NCBI GenBank assembly: GCA_026119855.1
Contig: JAOWBW010000362.1
Coordinates: 372,001 to 436,000, forward strand
Direction of reading: 5' to 3'
Length of the DNA: 64,000 nucleotides
Origin: Campanula takesimana
Lineage: Eukaryota > Streptophyta > Magnoliopsida > Asterales > Campanulaceae
A model generated the notes under the pieces. It was not told the origin of the DNA. It searched no databases and was given only the letters and a program-made list of their open reading frames with translations. Below are positions 21,512-33,700 of the stretch, one piece after another (position 1 is the first letter of the stretch; each line of letters starts with the position of its first letter). A program made the translations under genes and the position numbers.

Positions 21512-22360
21512 ATGACTAATAACACTCAATCAATGTCGTTGCGATCGATCCTTGAGAAGGATAAGCTCGAAGAGAATGGTACTAACTTTATGGATTGGAT
21601 CCGTAGCATAAGAATCGTTCTTAGGCAATAAGATAAGTTGTACATTCTCGATGGGCCTCTCCCTGCTGAACCACCGCCTACTGCCCCTAGGGCAGAAAGA
21701 GACAATTACAAGAAACATCGTAATGATTCTAGAGATGTAAGTTGTCTCATGCTTGCTGCTATGTGTTCAAAACTCCAAAAAGTTTGGAACATTTGGAAGC
21801 CTATGAGATAGGCGTGGAGTTGAGAACCATGTTTCAAGAGCAAGTTAGGCAAGAGAGGTACAAGACCATTGTTGCATTCACTACTTGTAAAATGAATGAA
21901 GGGCAACAAGTGAGTCCTCACTTTCTTAAAATGAAAGGTTATGTAGAGCACCTTGAGAAACTTGGCTATCCAATCCCATTGGAGCTAGCCACGGATCTCA
22001 TTCTTAATTCATTGCCTAAAAGTTATAATCAGTTTGTGATGAATTATAACATGCATGGAATGGATAAGAATCTCTCTGAGTTGCATAGGATGCTCAAAAC
22101 TGCAGAGATGAAAATTGTGGAGAAAGGTTCTCCCGTGCTCTTGGTTCATGATGGGAAGAAGGCTAATGCCAAATGAAAGGGTAAGAAAGTTGTCAAACCC
22201 AAAATAAGCAAGGCAAAGGTTGCCAAGGCTTCTGAGGCAAAACCCGATTCACAAAAGGATGCAATCTCTTTCCATTGTCAAGAAATTGGTCATTGGAAAC
22301 GTAATTGCAAGACTTTCTTGGAAGAGCAAAAGAAGAAGAAGGGCAGCAAGGCTGCGTCGA
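21512..22360 (+). pseudogene. Copia family A gag, broken
   Basis: Starts ATG ACT AAT AAC and shows a Copia-type gag core (LEAYEIGVELRTMFQEQ, LILNSLPKSYNQFV). Defects: in-frame TAA near 21631, a frameshift near 21780, and a TGA at 22174-22176 where the context suggests CGA. The zinc knuckle reads SFHCQEIGHWKRNC, so its first cysteine is replaced by serine. A lysine-rich linker leads into the protease in the same frame. Confidence 0.85.
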
Positions 22361-22369
22361 CTTCAGGTA

Positions 22370-23425
22370 TCTATATGATAGATATTTTTCTTTCTACCAC
22401 TGATTCTTGGGTATTGGATACCGGATGTGGTTCTCACATTTGTCTAAATGTGCAGGGACTAAAGAATAGGAGACTGCTTAAAGAAGGTGAAGTAGATCTA
22501 CGCGTGGGGAATGGAGCAAGAGTTGCTGCATTAGCCGTAGGGACTTATGAAGTCACTTTACCTTCCGGATTAATTCTTGTTTTGAACAATTGTTATTATG
22601 TTCCGGATTTAAGCAGAAATATTATTTCAATTTCTTGTTTGGATAATGAAGGTTTTAAGTTTTTATTGAGAATAAGAAATTTTCTATTTATTTAAATGAT
22701 GTGCTTTATGGTATTGCTAATTCATTTAATGGCCTTTATATCTTGGATGTCAAGAATGAAAATAATGACAATGTCTATCATGTAAATAAGAAATCTAAAC
22801 CTAATAATGTAAATCATACTTATTTGTGGCATTGCCGTCTTGGTCATATTAATGAGAAGCGTATCTCAAAACTCCATGGGGACGGACTTTTGGGTTCATG
22901 TGACCTCGAGTCATATGATACTTGTGAGTCGTGTATTCTTGGAAAAATGACTAATACACCTTTTACCAAGCTAAGTGAAAGGGCAAGTGACTTATTGGGG
23001 TTGATACATTCCGATGTATGCGGACCATTAAGTAGCAATGCTAGGGGAGGATTTCAATACTTCATAACTTTCACGGATGATTATAGTAGATTTGGGTATG
23101 TTTACCTAATGAAACATAAGAGTGAAGCATTTGAGATATTTAGAATATTTCAAAATGAAGTAGAAAAACAATTTGGGAAAAGTATTAAGGCACTTCGATC
23201 AGATCGTGGTGGAGAATACTTAAACCAAGAATTTGATGATCATCTAAAGAATTGTGGAATAGTTTCACAATTGACTCCACCCGGAACGCCACAATGGAAT
23301 GGTGTGTCCGAGAGGAGGAATGGGACTTTGTTAGACATGGTTCGATCAATGATGAGTCAAGTTGATCTTCCAATATCCTTTTGGGGTTATGCTCTAGAAA
23401 CCGCTGCTTTCACAACACTTATTTT
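22370..23425 (+). pseudogene. Copia family A protease-integrase, truncated
   Basis: The protease motif WVLDTGCGSHIC is followed by VPDLSRNIISIS, then a 1-base frameshift near 22666. The next frame holds the integrase: HCRLGH and CESC of the zinc-binding region, then catalytic residues in HSDVCGP, LRSDRGGEY and GVSERRNGT. The reading ends in WGYALETAAF, where the family would continue to reverse transcriptase. Sequence after about 23425 is unrelated and AT-rich. Confidence 0.88.
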
Positions 23426-23623
23426 ACGTTTTAAAATAAAAATTATTACATATCAGAAATAAAAGTTGCAAATAAGAATAGAAATTGTTATAATTGATAA
23501 AAAAAATACATGCATTTATTATAAAAAAATATAAGTAGTTTTGCAGTGAATCTTATATTATACTTAATCAAGTTTCTGCAATATTATGGTTACATTTCAG
23601 AATATAAACTGTGATATTTCTAT

Positions 23624-23625
<2 letters not shown>

Positions 23626-23686
<61 letters not shown>
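23626..23686. repeat. (TA)n microsatellite
   Basis: CATA units followed by a pure TA run of about 50 bp, just after the truncated Copia element. Confidence 0.9.
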
Positions 23687-23690
<4 letters not shown>

Positions 23691-23772
23691 AAAGTGTAAT
23701 ATTTGTTGACGAGAAAAAAAAATTAAGAAAAAAAAATTAAGATAAAAAAGTTAGCAGAAAAAAATAATATTA

Positions 23773-24047
23773 CTCCATCCGTCCCGGAGTAAGAGTCCTA
23801 CCTCCCATTTGCAAGGATATTAAGAAATGGTGGAAGTAAAATAAGTGTTGTGAATGTAAAAGTAAAGTATGAGAGAGAATGAGTGTGTGGGGATAGTAAG
23901 TTGATTGGTGTTGTGAGTATAAAAGTAAAGTAGGAGAGAGAATGAGTGGGGTAAATAGTAAATATTCTTTGTCATTTTAGGATAGAGACTCTTACTCTGG
24001 GACGTACCAAAATAGAAAGTATGACTCTTACTCTGAGACGGGGAGAG
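23773..24047. mobile_element. Stowaway-type MITE
   Basis: Termini CTCCATCCGTCCCGGAGTAA and, inverted, CTCTCCCCGTCTCAGAGTAA, flanked by TA. Same subfamily as the MITE at 25236 (both share GAGTAAGAGT next to the end). 24048-24222 holds nothing recognisable. Confidence 0.87.
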
Positions 24048-24231
24048 TAATAATAATAATTTAATAAAAAACGAGCAGGTCAGCGGCGACAGACGAATCG
24101 ACCCGCTCTCCTTCTCAGCTCACCGTGTGAGACTGTGTCCCAGACCAACCCCGAAGAGACCGTCCAAAAGTGAAACATTAAATACACAAAATACCATGAC
24201 ATGGATAAATTTATAGACATAGAAAGGGACC

Positions 24232-25108
24232 AGGTAAATAGCACATTAGTGCCCAAAAGTTTCATGTGAGTTGCAATTTAGGCCCTAACATTTCAATTTT
24301 GGCAATTTGGTGCCTAATATTCACCTTTTGTGGCAAAATTGGTCGTTTTTTGATGGTCATGGATGGAAGTTAACAGCATTAACTGAAAATCTAACGAGCT
24401 TATTTGAAACTTGCATTTCTTACCCATAAAGTTCAATAATTATTTATGTTGTCTCTAGTTTGTTAAAAACTTTACAACTCCTAAAATTATAAAATTAACT
24501 GAAAATCTAACGAGCTTATTTTAATAAAAATATGTATATTTTAATTAACCCAAAAAAAAACATAACATATATCAAAGTAAAATATTGTTTATCATTTAAA
24601 ATAATATTTTTTTTGTACAGCAGTGAAAATTAAAAAAAAATCCTTACACTAAAGTCATTTATAATTCTAATTCCTTTAGTAAATGGAAAAATTATATTTT
24701 TTTAAAAAAGTAAAGGGCTAAATTTAGATATTAGTCCATAGATAATAGCCTTTAAAAAAAAACTTCTTTAACCTGAATTTGCTTGAAAAGGGGAAATTAA
24801 AAATCAAACCTAAACTTCTACCTTCTTCGTCTCCTTCCCCCACCCACCCACCCACCTTTACATCTCTTCTTCTCCCATGCTTTCTCTTACCCTCACAACG
24901 ACAACTTGCCTTTCTGAGTAAGAAATCCAATTTTTAAAGAGCTCGTTAAATTTTTCGTTAATTTTGTTAGATTTCATCCATGACCATTCAAAAAAGACCA
25001 ATTTCACCACAAAAGGTGAACATTAGGCACCAAATTACCAAAATTAGAACATTAGAACCTAAATTGCAACTCACATAAAACTTTGGAGCAATAATGTGCT
25101 ATTTGCCC
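24232..25108. mobile_element. Mutator-like MITE
   Basis: Inverted repeats of about 170 bp (24232-24405 and 24940-25108), with ends AGGTAAATAGCACATTA and TAATGTGCTATTTGCCC. The flanking 9-bp duplication AAAGGGACC is perfect (24223-24231 and 25109-25117). The AT-rich interior has no transposase. 25118-25233 is unannotated. Confidence 0.85.
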
Positions 25109-25235
25109 AAAGGGACCTACCGATATTTTCAAAATATGGCGTCGTTTGTTTTTATGAATTCATACTTTGCAAACTCCCAAGTCCTTTTGGGCCTTAATTT
25201 GGCGTTGGCTTACTGTTGTTTTATGTTGTGTTGTA

Positions 25236-25510
25236 CTCTCTCCGTCTTAGAGTAAGAGTTATATTTTTTTATTTTGGTACGTCCAAGAGTAAGAGTCTCT
25301 TTTTTTAAATGACAAATAATCTTTACTATTCATCTCACTCATTATCTCTCATACTTACTTTTATACTCACAACACCAATCAACTTACTATTCTCTCCCAC
25401 TCATTCTCTCTCATACTTTACTTTTATACTCACAATATTTACTTTACTTCCATAATTTCTTAGTCTCCGTGCAAATGAGAGGTAGGACTTTTACTCCGGG
25501 ACGGAGTGAG
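25236..25510. mobile_element. Stowaway-type MITE
   Basis: Termini CTCTCTCCGTCTTAGAGTAA and, inverted, CTCACTCCGTCCCGGAGTAA, flanked by TA. The right flank is a 10-bp TA run that also forms the left flank of the next MITE. Confidence 0.87.
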
Positions 25511-25715
25511 TATATATATACTCCCTCCGTCCCACCCGAATTAGGATTTTTGGGTTGGGCACGGGGATTAAGGAAAAAAGTGTTAGTGGAGTAGGTGTTG
25601 TGAGAATGAAAAGTGAAATAGGAGAGATAAATTGGGGTAGAGAATAATAAGTAGAAAGTTGTTGTGAGTGTGAATGTGGGTTCCATTAAATAAAACACTT
25701 CCATTTTTGGGTTGT

Positions 25716-26124
25716 TGATGTAGCACACGATCCAGCGCATTAGAGCAGACTCGAGGACCAAGCGCCCGCCTGGTGGAAACCAGGCGCCCGCTTACTTGCT
25801 GCTGCAATTTTTGTCGAGTTTCTGTCAAGACCAGGCGCCCGCTTGGTTGTCCGAACGGTATTTTTTTTAAAATTCGTTTTACGTTAAGCCGAGCACTTTT
25901 TTGGTATTTTTGGTAGGAGTATAAATCTGTTTTAGGGTTTGTAAACATTATTCTTTGATTTTGTTATTCAATTGTAACTTTTGCACATCTTGTGTAAACC
26001 CTAAGTCATTCAATTGGCTTGCATAATAGTCTCTTTGGGGATTATTGTTGAGGGATCTTAATCCTTGTGTTAAAGAGTTGATTTCGATCAATTCTTTGGT
26101 TATTTTCCGCTGCGTTTCACATCA
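25716..26124 (+). repeat. 5' LTR of the deleted Gypsy element
   Basis: 409 bp. Three copies of an AGCGCCCGCC/AGGCGCCCGCTT word (25757-25854) lie just upstream of a TATA motif (GGAGTATAAATC near 25918). Confidence 0.85.
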
Positions 26125-26279
26125 ATTGGTATCAAGAAAGGACGATCATTGGATGATGACCAACGATATGAAGGACCTCCTCACCGCTCTGACATAAAGT
26201 ATGCGAGTTTTTCAGGAAACTCATGCGCAGGCAGCCGCCACCGCTTCACAGGAGGCAGCTACTCGTCATGCGAATTCAT

Positions 26280-26464
26280 CCCAAGAATATTGGTCCATGC
26301 AAGGTTTTGAAGAAGATTAATGATAATGCTTATCTTGTGGATTTGCCGGATGGGTGGAATATTTCTCCAACTTTTAATGTGTCGGATTTAGTTGATTATC
26401 ACCCGGATATTCCTCTTTATGTTGATGTGGATTTGGGGACGAATCATTTTCAAGTGGAGGAGCA
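26280..26464 (+). pseudogene. Gypsy polyprotein C-terminal fragment
   Basis: The frame contains GPCKVLKKINDNAYLVDLP and FNVSDLVDYH, typical of the region after integrase in chromovirus-type Gypsy polyproteins. It is joined to gag-start sequence by an internal deletion near 26280. Confidence 0.75.
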
Positions 26465-26917
26465 TGATGTAGCACATGATCCAGCACATTAGAGCAGACT
26501 CGAGGACCAAGCGCCCGCCTGGTGGAGACCAGGCGCCCGCTTACTTGCTGCTGCAGTTTTTGTCGAGTTTCTGTCAAGACCAGGCGCCCGCTTGATCACC
26601 GCCAGGCGCCCGCTTGGTTGTCCGAAAATTTTTTTTTTTTTAATTCGTTTTACGTTAAGTCAAGCACTTTTTTTGGTATTTTTTGTATTTTGTTGATTTC
26701 GTTTTTAGGAGTATAAAACCTGTTTTAGGGTTTGTAAACATTATTCTTTGATTTTGTTATTCAATTGCAACTTTTGCACATCTTGTGTAAACCCTAAATC
26801 ATTCAATTGACTTGCAGAATAGTCTCTTTGGGGATTATTGCTGAGGGATCTTAATCCTTGTGTTAAAGAGTTGATTTCTATCAATTCTTTGGTTATTTTC
26901 CGCTGCGTTTCACATTA
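26465..26917 (+). repeat. 3' LTR of the deleted Gypsy element
   Basis: 453 bp. It is longer than the 5' LTR partly because it has a fourth CCAGGCGCCCGCTT word (26579-26620) and a short TATA-proximal insertion. TATA motif GGAGTATAAAACC near 26709. Confidence 0.85.
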
Positions 26918-26989
26918 GTTGTCCTAATTCGAATGGGACACCAAAAATAAAAATTTGTCCTAATTCGAGTGAGACGGAGGGAGTATATA

Positions 26990-27242
26990 CTCCCTCTGTT
27001 TCATAACAATGTAGACAATTTGACTTCTTTAGTCAATTAAATTGATCTTTGACCATAATTTTATGATTATCTAAAATATATTTATGCAATTCAAACAAAA
27101 TTATTGATAGTAATTCTAATGATGAAACGATAATACTTTTTAGAATTACATAAAGATATCTAAGTATTCATAAAATTAAGGTCAAAGATTAATACAGTTG
27201 ACAAAAAAGTCAATTTGTCCATATTGTTATGGACGAAGGGAG
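26990..27242. mobile_element. Stowaway-type MITE
   Basis: Termini CTCCCTCTGTTTCATAACAA and, inverted, CTCCCTTCGTCCATAACAAT, flanked by TA. It shares a 6-bp TA run with the preceding MITE. Confidence 0.85.
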
Positions 27243-28191
27243 TATATTAAACTTAGTTAGGAGGGTTATGAATTTGTCATATGGACATTCATAGGTTAGT
27301 TTCATTAATATGAAGTCACATCATCCCCATCTTAAATTATGTGTTACTTTTGGTATTCTCATTAGCTAATACTATTCTATTAATTAATACTATTTGTTAT
27401 TATATAAATTAACTATTATTATTAATAATATTAATTAACTATATTAGTTACTATATTAGTTAACTATTATTATTAATAGTAGTATTAGTTAATCATAATA
27501 GTTACTATTGATATTAACTATTATTATTAATATTACTATTTAAATTATATATATAAATTTATTATTATTAATAATAATATTAATCATAATAGTTATTATA
27601 TATATATAAACTATTACTATAAATAGTATTAGTTAATTATAAAAAAATAATTAATGATAAAAATAAAATTTAATGAGCGATAATAAAAAATATGTGGTTT
27701 GAATTTAAAAATTTACTTTTCCTTCATATTCAACTTTTTTCCATATTTTTTAAAATTTTATAAAATAAATATAAATATATTAAAATATAAATTTATAGAA
27801 TTGAATGAAAGTAAATAAAAGATAAAAGAGAAGTCAAATAATTCAATTGATGGAGCGGAACAATTGAAAGAGAAAAACAAATCACGATGATAAATTAATT
27901 GTTTGCAGTAATATTTGAACTCGAGACTGGGGTATCAAAAGGAGCTTGTTATCAGGGAAAACGCATTATTTTGTGGCTTTTTTGCTTTCACTTACTTATA
28001 TCTATTACAAATCTGTTACAAGTGAGTTGTACTTTACTGGGCTTCTAATTTACTTTAGTTAAAATAAACACTCCATATAAATATTATTTTAAATGATAAA
28101 TTAAAAGTCCTTCTAAATAAGTGAAAATAAACAAGCACTAACTTTTGTTTAAACTTCAAGCTCCATACAGTATATAAGATGATAAATGAAA
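27243..28191. other. AT-rich intergenic DNA
   Basis: Low-complexity TTA/ATT-rich sequence (densest at about 27360-27660), then AT-rich unique sequence. No gene or element termini were recognised. Confidence 0.6.
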
Positions 28192-28193
28192 TA

Positions 28194-28450
28194 CTCCATC
28201 TGTTTCAGAAAGATAGTTCACTTTGGATTTTTGATGGTCAACATATGCGAACTTTGACCAAAGATTATTATCAATCTAATCATCCCAATATTTTTTTTTA
28301 ATTATTCATTGATAAATCACTTGATGATTAATCAATCACAAGTTTTAGAATTTCACAAGGATGGTTGAATTGGCATTTATATTTAGTCAAAGATCACTTG
28401 TATTGACCATCAAAAATCAAAAGTAGACCATCTTTCTGGGACGGAGGGAG
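28194..28450. mobile_element. Stowaway-type MITE
   Basis: Termini CTCCATCTGTTTCAGAAAGA and, inverted, CTCCCTCCGTCCCAGAAAGA, flanked by TA. The Tat Gypsy LTR begins 7 bases later. Confidence 0.87.
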
Positions 28451-28457
28451 TATATAC

Positions 28458-29128
28458 TGAACGACGTAAATCGACTTGGATAAAATGGGACCCATATGCT
28501 CTGGGCCCATACACCTAGGAGGCCTATACCGAGAGGCCCGATCACCTGAAGCCTATACTTATAAGCCGGCGTCGTACAGACCGAGCAAGCAGACCTTGCC
28601 CAGGTCGAGTTCCAAGTAGCCCAATCCCTAGGCGGCCTCTATGACGAGCCGAGCTGGATGACGGGCCGACTTGTACCGAAAACCTTCCTTATTCACATGG
28701 AGTCCACTTACGGAGTTTGATTATAACTCTAACAGTGAAGATCCTTATCTAAACAAGGATATCTCTTCTACAAGATAACTGAGATACCACTCATCCTTAT
28801 CTGGAGTCCATATCCAAGGAATACGAGTCCCACAATAATACGGGCTCCCTGGCTTCTCTGACAAGTTAGGACTCATTCACCCACGCCTATAAAAACAGGT
28901 CCTCACAACAGGAGACGGGTAATGAACTCTTTGGCTCAAAACTAGTCAATTGATTTCTCTATTCATTCACCCGTATTCTTACTCTCACGCCGGAGGCCCT
29001 TCGCTGGTGAAGCTCCGGCGCAGTTACGTTTGTTCATTGTGCGCAGATCCGAACGGGGAAGATCTCATTGCTGGATTTATCCGAACCGCTAGACGGAGGG
29101 CTGATCCGACACGTTTTTGGCAGCATCA
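28458..29128 (+). repeat. 5' LTR of the Tat-type element
   Basis: Proposed limits TGAACGACGTAAATCG to GGCAGCATCA, by analogy with the solo LTR at 14286. TATA box GCCTATAAAAAC at about 28888, then CACGCCGGAGGCCC. CCGAGC/GACGAGCCG words are scattered upstream. The sequence after it (TTTGGTTCCATTGCCGGG) has the look of a Gypsy primer site. Limits are unconfirmed because the partner LTR is not visible. Confidence 0.65.
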
Positions 29129-29199
29129 GTTTGGTTCCATTGCCGGGAAACGTCGATCGGAGAATCTTCTTTCTGTTCGGAAAACCACAAAATTCCTCA

Positions 29200-30620
29200 T
29201 GTCTGAGTTCGCGCCGACGGTCGGGAAGCTAGCGTTACACCAGACGATAATCTCAATCTGCCACCTCCTAACGTGGCAAATAACAATGTTCTGAATCAAG
29301 GCCTCCCTCCTCCACCTCAGGGGGTCGGGATGCACACCCCGTTCCAGAGGGCCGCGCCTGAAATTGCTCACCAGTATGGATGGCAGAGACGGACGACTTC
29401 ACGTCAGCTTACCGAGGCTGGCCCTTCTAGGCCCGTACCAATTGATCGGAGGGCATTATTACATCAGAATCTCTCAACCTTCAGCAACTAGCTGATGCTC
29501 AGAGGGCTCTTCTAGAATTTGACCCTGACCATTCCTTGGCACCCTTCGCCCAGCCCTCTGGTACGAGAGGAGCTTTGGGAGGCGGAGAAAGAAGTGACCG
29601 TAGGGGGAACACACACACACTGAGGACGGACGTCATCAGGAACAGCGTGACGCGCCCCCAGGAAATCGAGCTGCTCCACCAAGCCGACTAGAAGGTCGAC
29701 TTGGCCCATTAATCCCGATGGAAGAGATCTGAGGGATCAATAAACCGTAGGAGAGAGGAAGAGGCAGAATCTCCAGATGTGAGATTTCTATGAGAAAGGC
29801 GACGATGGTAAAATCAAGATCAAGTCACACCGACAGGAGCCACCTCGTCGTACTCCTCCGAGACGACCTCGTGAAGATCCAGACACAAGCCGAGTTGTTG
29901 GGAGGGGCCGAGATAGAGAAAAGAGACGGGCCGCAAAGCTCCCATCGCAGCTCATGATTCAGTGAGCATATCATATTAGATTTACAGGAGAGGATGGAGA
30001 ATATAGAGATGAACCAGGGGCAGAGAAAGCCGAAGACCGACCATGACGCAATGCGTCCGTTTGCTCAATGGATAAAGGATTCTCCACCTAATCCCCAGTT
30101 GAAGCTTCCTCACCTGGACAAATATTCTGGAAGTTTGATGCCATGGACCACCTCCAGTCTTTCGAAGTTATGATGGCCTTGGTTTCCAACAAAGACAACG
30201 TACTTTGCAAAGCCTTCGCTAGTACGTTAGTTGGAGCAGCCAGGTCTTGGTTTATGGATCTAGAGAGAAGAAGCATCAACTCCTTCTCCAAATTAAAGTA
30301 AAGTTTCCTAGAGTATTTCGCCACTGCCGCCGGAGCTAGAAAGAAAAGATTGTCAGATCTGGCAAACATAGTTCAGGAAAGAGAGAATCAACTATAGACT
30401 TCTACAATAGGTTCAGAGACTTGGCTGATTCAATAGAAGAGAGACTCACCGACAGGAGATCATAATGTGCTTCTATAATGGACAAAGATCAGACGAGCTC
30501 ACCTATGAATTGTCGGTAAGAGAACCTCTTACAAAATCTGAGCTATACCAGATGGCCTATGCAACAGCCACTGCTGAAGAAAAAAAGAAACTGATGTCCG
30601 GATACAGAGATTGATACCGA
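29200..30620 (+). pseudogene. Tat-type gag, broken
   Basis: Frames broken by stops and shifts encode a Pro/Arg-rich N-terminal part, then a gag core recognisable as PFAQWIKDSPP, LKLPHLDKYSG and, after shifts, CKAFASTLVGAARSW and TIDFYNRFRDLAD. No intact product is possible. The capsid-like core order matches other Tat gag proteins. Confidence 0.7.
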
Positions 30621-30745
30621 GGAAGGGATGGTAGACCGCCCACTTCTGACTCGGTCCAGGGTACCAATGGAAGTGGAAACCGAGGGAAGAATAGAACAAG
30701 ACCGACCGAGGTCTTTACCCCCTTACAAAGCCGATTTTCGAGATC

Positions 30746-33700
30746 ATGAACCTAGTGAATCTCCCAAATCCAAAACCCCTCAAAGATAACCCAAAGTTCC
30801 CAAGGGACACAAGCAAGTACTGTGCCTACCACCGAGATAACGGGAACGAGACAGACAATTTCTTTGCCCTAAAGAAAATACTACAAAGGTGGGAAGATCA
30901 GGGAAAACTAAATGAATACTTGGCAAAGAAAGACAACAAACGTCCAAGAGAGGACGAGACGATGGATGACCGCGAAGATAGACCGCCCCGAGCAAAGCTG
31001 ATTGGAGTAATAAGGGAGGAAATTCCTTCAAATACCAAGCTCAAAGAACAGATCTACGAGCTAAGCAAGGTTTACCATATCCCTCCTTGGATTCACAAAG
31101 GGGAGGAGGTGATTAGTCTCTCCCCTAACGAACTAGCTGGGAACAGGGCCATGAGAGAACAGCCGCTGGTCATCACAGGCCGAATTGACAACTGTGAGTC
31201 AAAAAGGCTCTTAATAGATTATGGGGCCGCTAAAGACGTGCTCTATTACAGAACCTTCAAGGAGATGGAGTTGCCGGATACCATGCTGACCCCGTACAAC
31301 GGAAGACTAGAAGGATTTACAAATCACAAAGCCGAGGCTACGGGAACCGTGGACTTGATACTAGAAGTTGGTGAGCACCCCCTAAAAACATCGGCTACGA
31401 TCACTTTCATCGTTATGGATTTGGCAAGTGACTACCATACCATCCTCGGCTCTCCTAGTCAAGGAAAATTGGGAATGGTCAAAGGGTGAAATTCCCAACC
31501 CTAGAAGGAATAGGTTACGTCCTAGGGAACCCCCAAACACTTCTTAGAGCACGTGATGAGGTCCAGAAAGGCAAAAACCAAGATGGAGATCGACACTCCA
31601 GAAAGGAATATTACTATATCGAAGTCGACCATGGTCACTACTTCAGCCCCTAATATCGGCGCGATAACAGTAGACATGCCCGAAGAATGCATCGTACTGG
31701 ATGATGATAAGACCATGACAGAGACAGAAATGACATATGGATTGGAAGGATTCGGCTATATCTCCATGAACACAGCTTCAGACGAGCTGAGCGGTTCAGA
31801 CCTCGTCCCCGTCCCAAGCTCGGGGGCCACAATACCCGACCCAATGGATGCCGAGATTGACAGACTCCTAGATATGGAGAATTTGAGCCTAGAAGGCAAA
31901 GACAAGGAAAAAATAAAGCAAATCATTGTGGAAATCTTGGAGTTCAGGGACGGTCCCGAGTTGAGACCGGTTGACCAGCTAGATGAGGTTATAATCAACT
32001 CTGATTACCCAGAACAGAAGGTACGAATTGGAAAACAACTTCCCCCGAAGAGAGAGAGGAGCTTATCAACCTGCTAAAAAACAACCTAGACGTGTTTGCA
32101 TGGAAAGTTGAAGACATGGTTGGAGTTAAAGAAGCATCGCTCTCCACAAACTAGAAGTGGACAGTTTTTTCAAACCAATCAAGTAAGGACGAAGGGTCTT
32201 CTCTATAGATAAGGAAAAAGCAATCGAGATCGAGGTGGATAAATTGATGAAGGCCGGGATCATCCGAGAAGGGACATATCCCGAGTGGCTGGCTAATGTT
32301 GTAATGGTGAAGAAACAAAACGGCAAGTGGAGAATGTGTGTCGACTTCACAGATCTCAACAAAGCATGCCCAAAAGATAGCTAACCCTACCTAGGATAGA
32401 CAAATTGGTCGACTCCATTGCTGGACATCAAACCTTGAGCTTCCTAGACGCTTATTCTGGTTACCACCAAGTCAAGATGGCCGAAGACGACATCGAAAAG
32501 ACCTCCTTCCAAGCAGCATGAAGGATCTATTGTTATGTGATGATGCCTTTTGGCCTCAAGAATGCCGGCGCAACTTATCAGAGGATGGTGAACAAGGTGT
32601 TCAAATCCCAGATCGGCAGGAACATGAAAGCCTATATTGACGATATGGTAATAAAGACCAAGTCAGGAAGCCACGTCCCGGACTTGACGGAGACTATAAA
32701 AAACTTGAAAGAAAATGACATGAAGCTCAACCCAAGTAAATGTGTTTTTTGGGTCACGGCGGGAAAGTTTTTCGGTTTCATGGTCTTCCAACGAGGCATC
32801 GAGGCAAATCCGGAGAAGATCCAGGCCCTAGTTGACATGAAAGAACCGACATGTGTAAAAGAAGTTCAGAGGTTGAATGGAATGGTGGACGCCCTCGGGA
32901 GATTTATCGCCAAGTCGGCAGAGAAGTCATTACCATTCTTCAAGGCTCTGAAAGGAACTAAGGACTTCGACTGGACCCCAGAATGCTCAGCAGCATTCCA
33001 ACAGATAAAAGAATACCTGGGTTCACCTCCACTACTTAGCAGTCTGATTATGGGAGAGATACTCTCTGTATTCCTTGCAGCGACAGACAGAGCCGTGGCG
33101 GCCGTATTAGTATGAGAAGATAATGGCATTCAGAAGCTGGTGTACTATGTAAGTAAAGCATTGTCAGACACTGAGAGCAGGTACTATAATGCCGAGAAGA
33201 TAGCATATGCCTTGGTCATCGCCACCAAAAACTGCGCGTATATTTCTCTGCTCATCCCATTACGGTTTATACCGACGCGCGCACTCAAGAAGATACTGCA
33301 CAAGATGGACAGCTTAGGAAGATTACTTAACTGGTCAATTGAATTGACCGAGTTCGATATAACCTACAAGCCGAGGAAGACATTGATGGCGCAACCTCTG
33401 GTAGACTTCTTAGTCGAGACCGCGTTCTCCAGCGAGTATACGACGACGACCAGGAAGAGGAAATCTCCCATGGATAGGGAACCACTGGAACTACCAGGTG
33501 ACTGTTGGATCTTATACACAGATGGATCAACAACAAAAGGAAAAAGTGGAGCCGACGTGTACCTAACAAGCCCGGGAGGTAAACACATAGCCCGTGACTT
33601 CATCAGATTCAAATTCCCAGCCTCAAACAACCGGCGGAATACGAGGCCTTGATTTTGGGAATTGAAAAGGCCAAGTTCTTCGGTGCAAATAAACTAGTGG

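Larger units (their letters stand above)
18486..23425 (+). mobile_element. Copia element family A, 3' half missing
   Basis: It has a 5' LTR, a tRNA-Met-type primer site, a long leader (19940-21511), gag, protease and integrase. Homology stops abruptly in the integrase C-terminal region near 23425. The reverse transcriptase, RNase H and 3' LTR are absent, so the element is truncated rather than nested. LTR length and sequence suggest the Angela/Tork group, but that is a guess. A second copy of the family is at 57639-59781 on the other strand. Confidence 0.88.
25716..26917 (+). mobile_element. Internally deleted Gypsy element
   Basis: LTRs at 25716-26124 and 26465-26917 (TGATGTAGCAC to TTTCACATCA/TTA), with a perfect 5-bp duplication GTTGT (25711-25715 and 26918-26922). 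Only 340 bp lie between them: a primer site TTGGTATCAAGA, a short gag start, then a jump to the polyprotein end. It could move only with help from a full relative. Confidence 0.85.
25521..26983. mobile_element. Stowaway-type MITE split by a deleted Gypsy element
   Basis: The left end CTCCCTCCGTCCCACCCGAA and the right end TTCGAGTGAGACGGAGGGAG are inverted and flanked by TA. After removing the insert at 25716-26917 and one copy of the GTTGT duplication, a MITE of about 256 bp remains. Confidence 0.85.

Noticed and set aside
18486..23425. Copia A interrupted by another element rather than truncated
   Set aside because: No continuation of pol or 3' LTR in plus orientation was found further right, and no element terminus starts at 23425.
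27360..27660. Possible structured RNA in TTA/ATT-rich DNA
   Set aside because: Self-complementarity is what low-complexity AT-rich sequence gives by chance; no RNA gene features.
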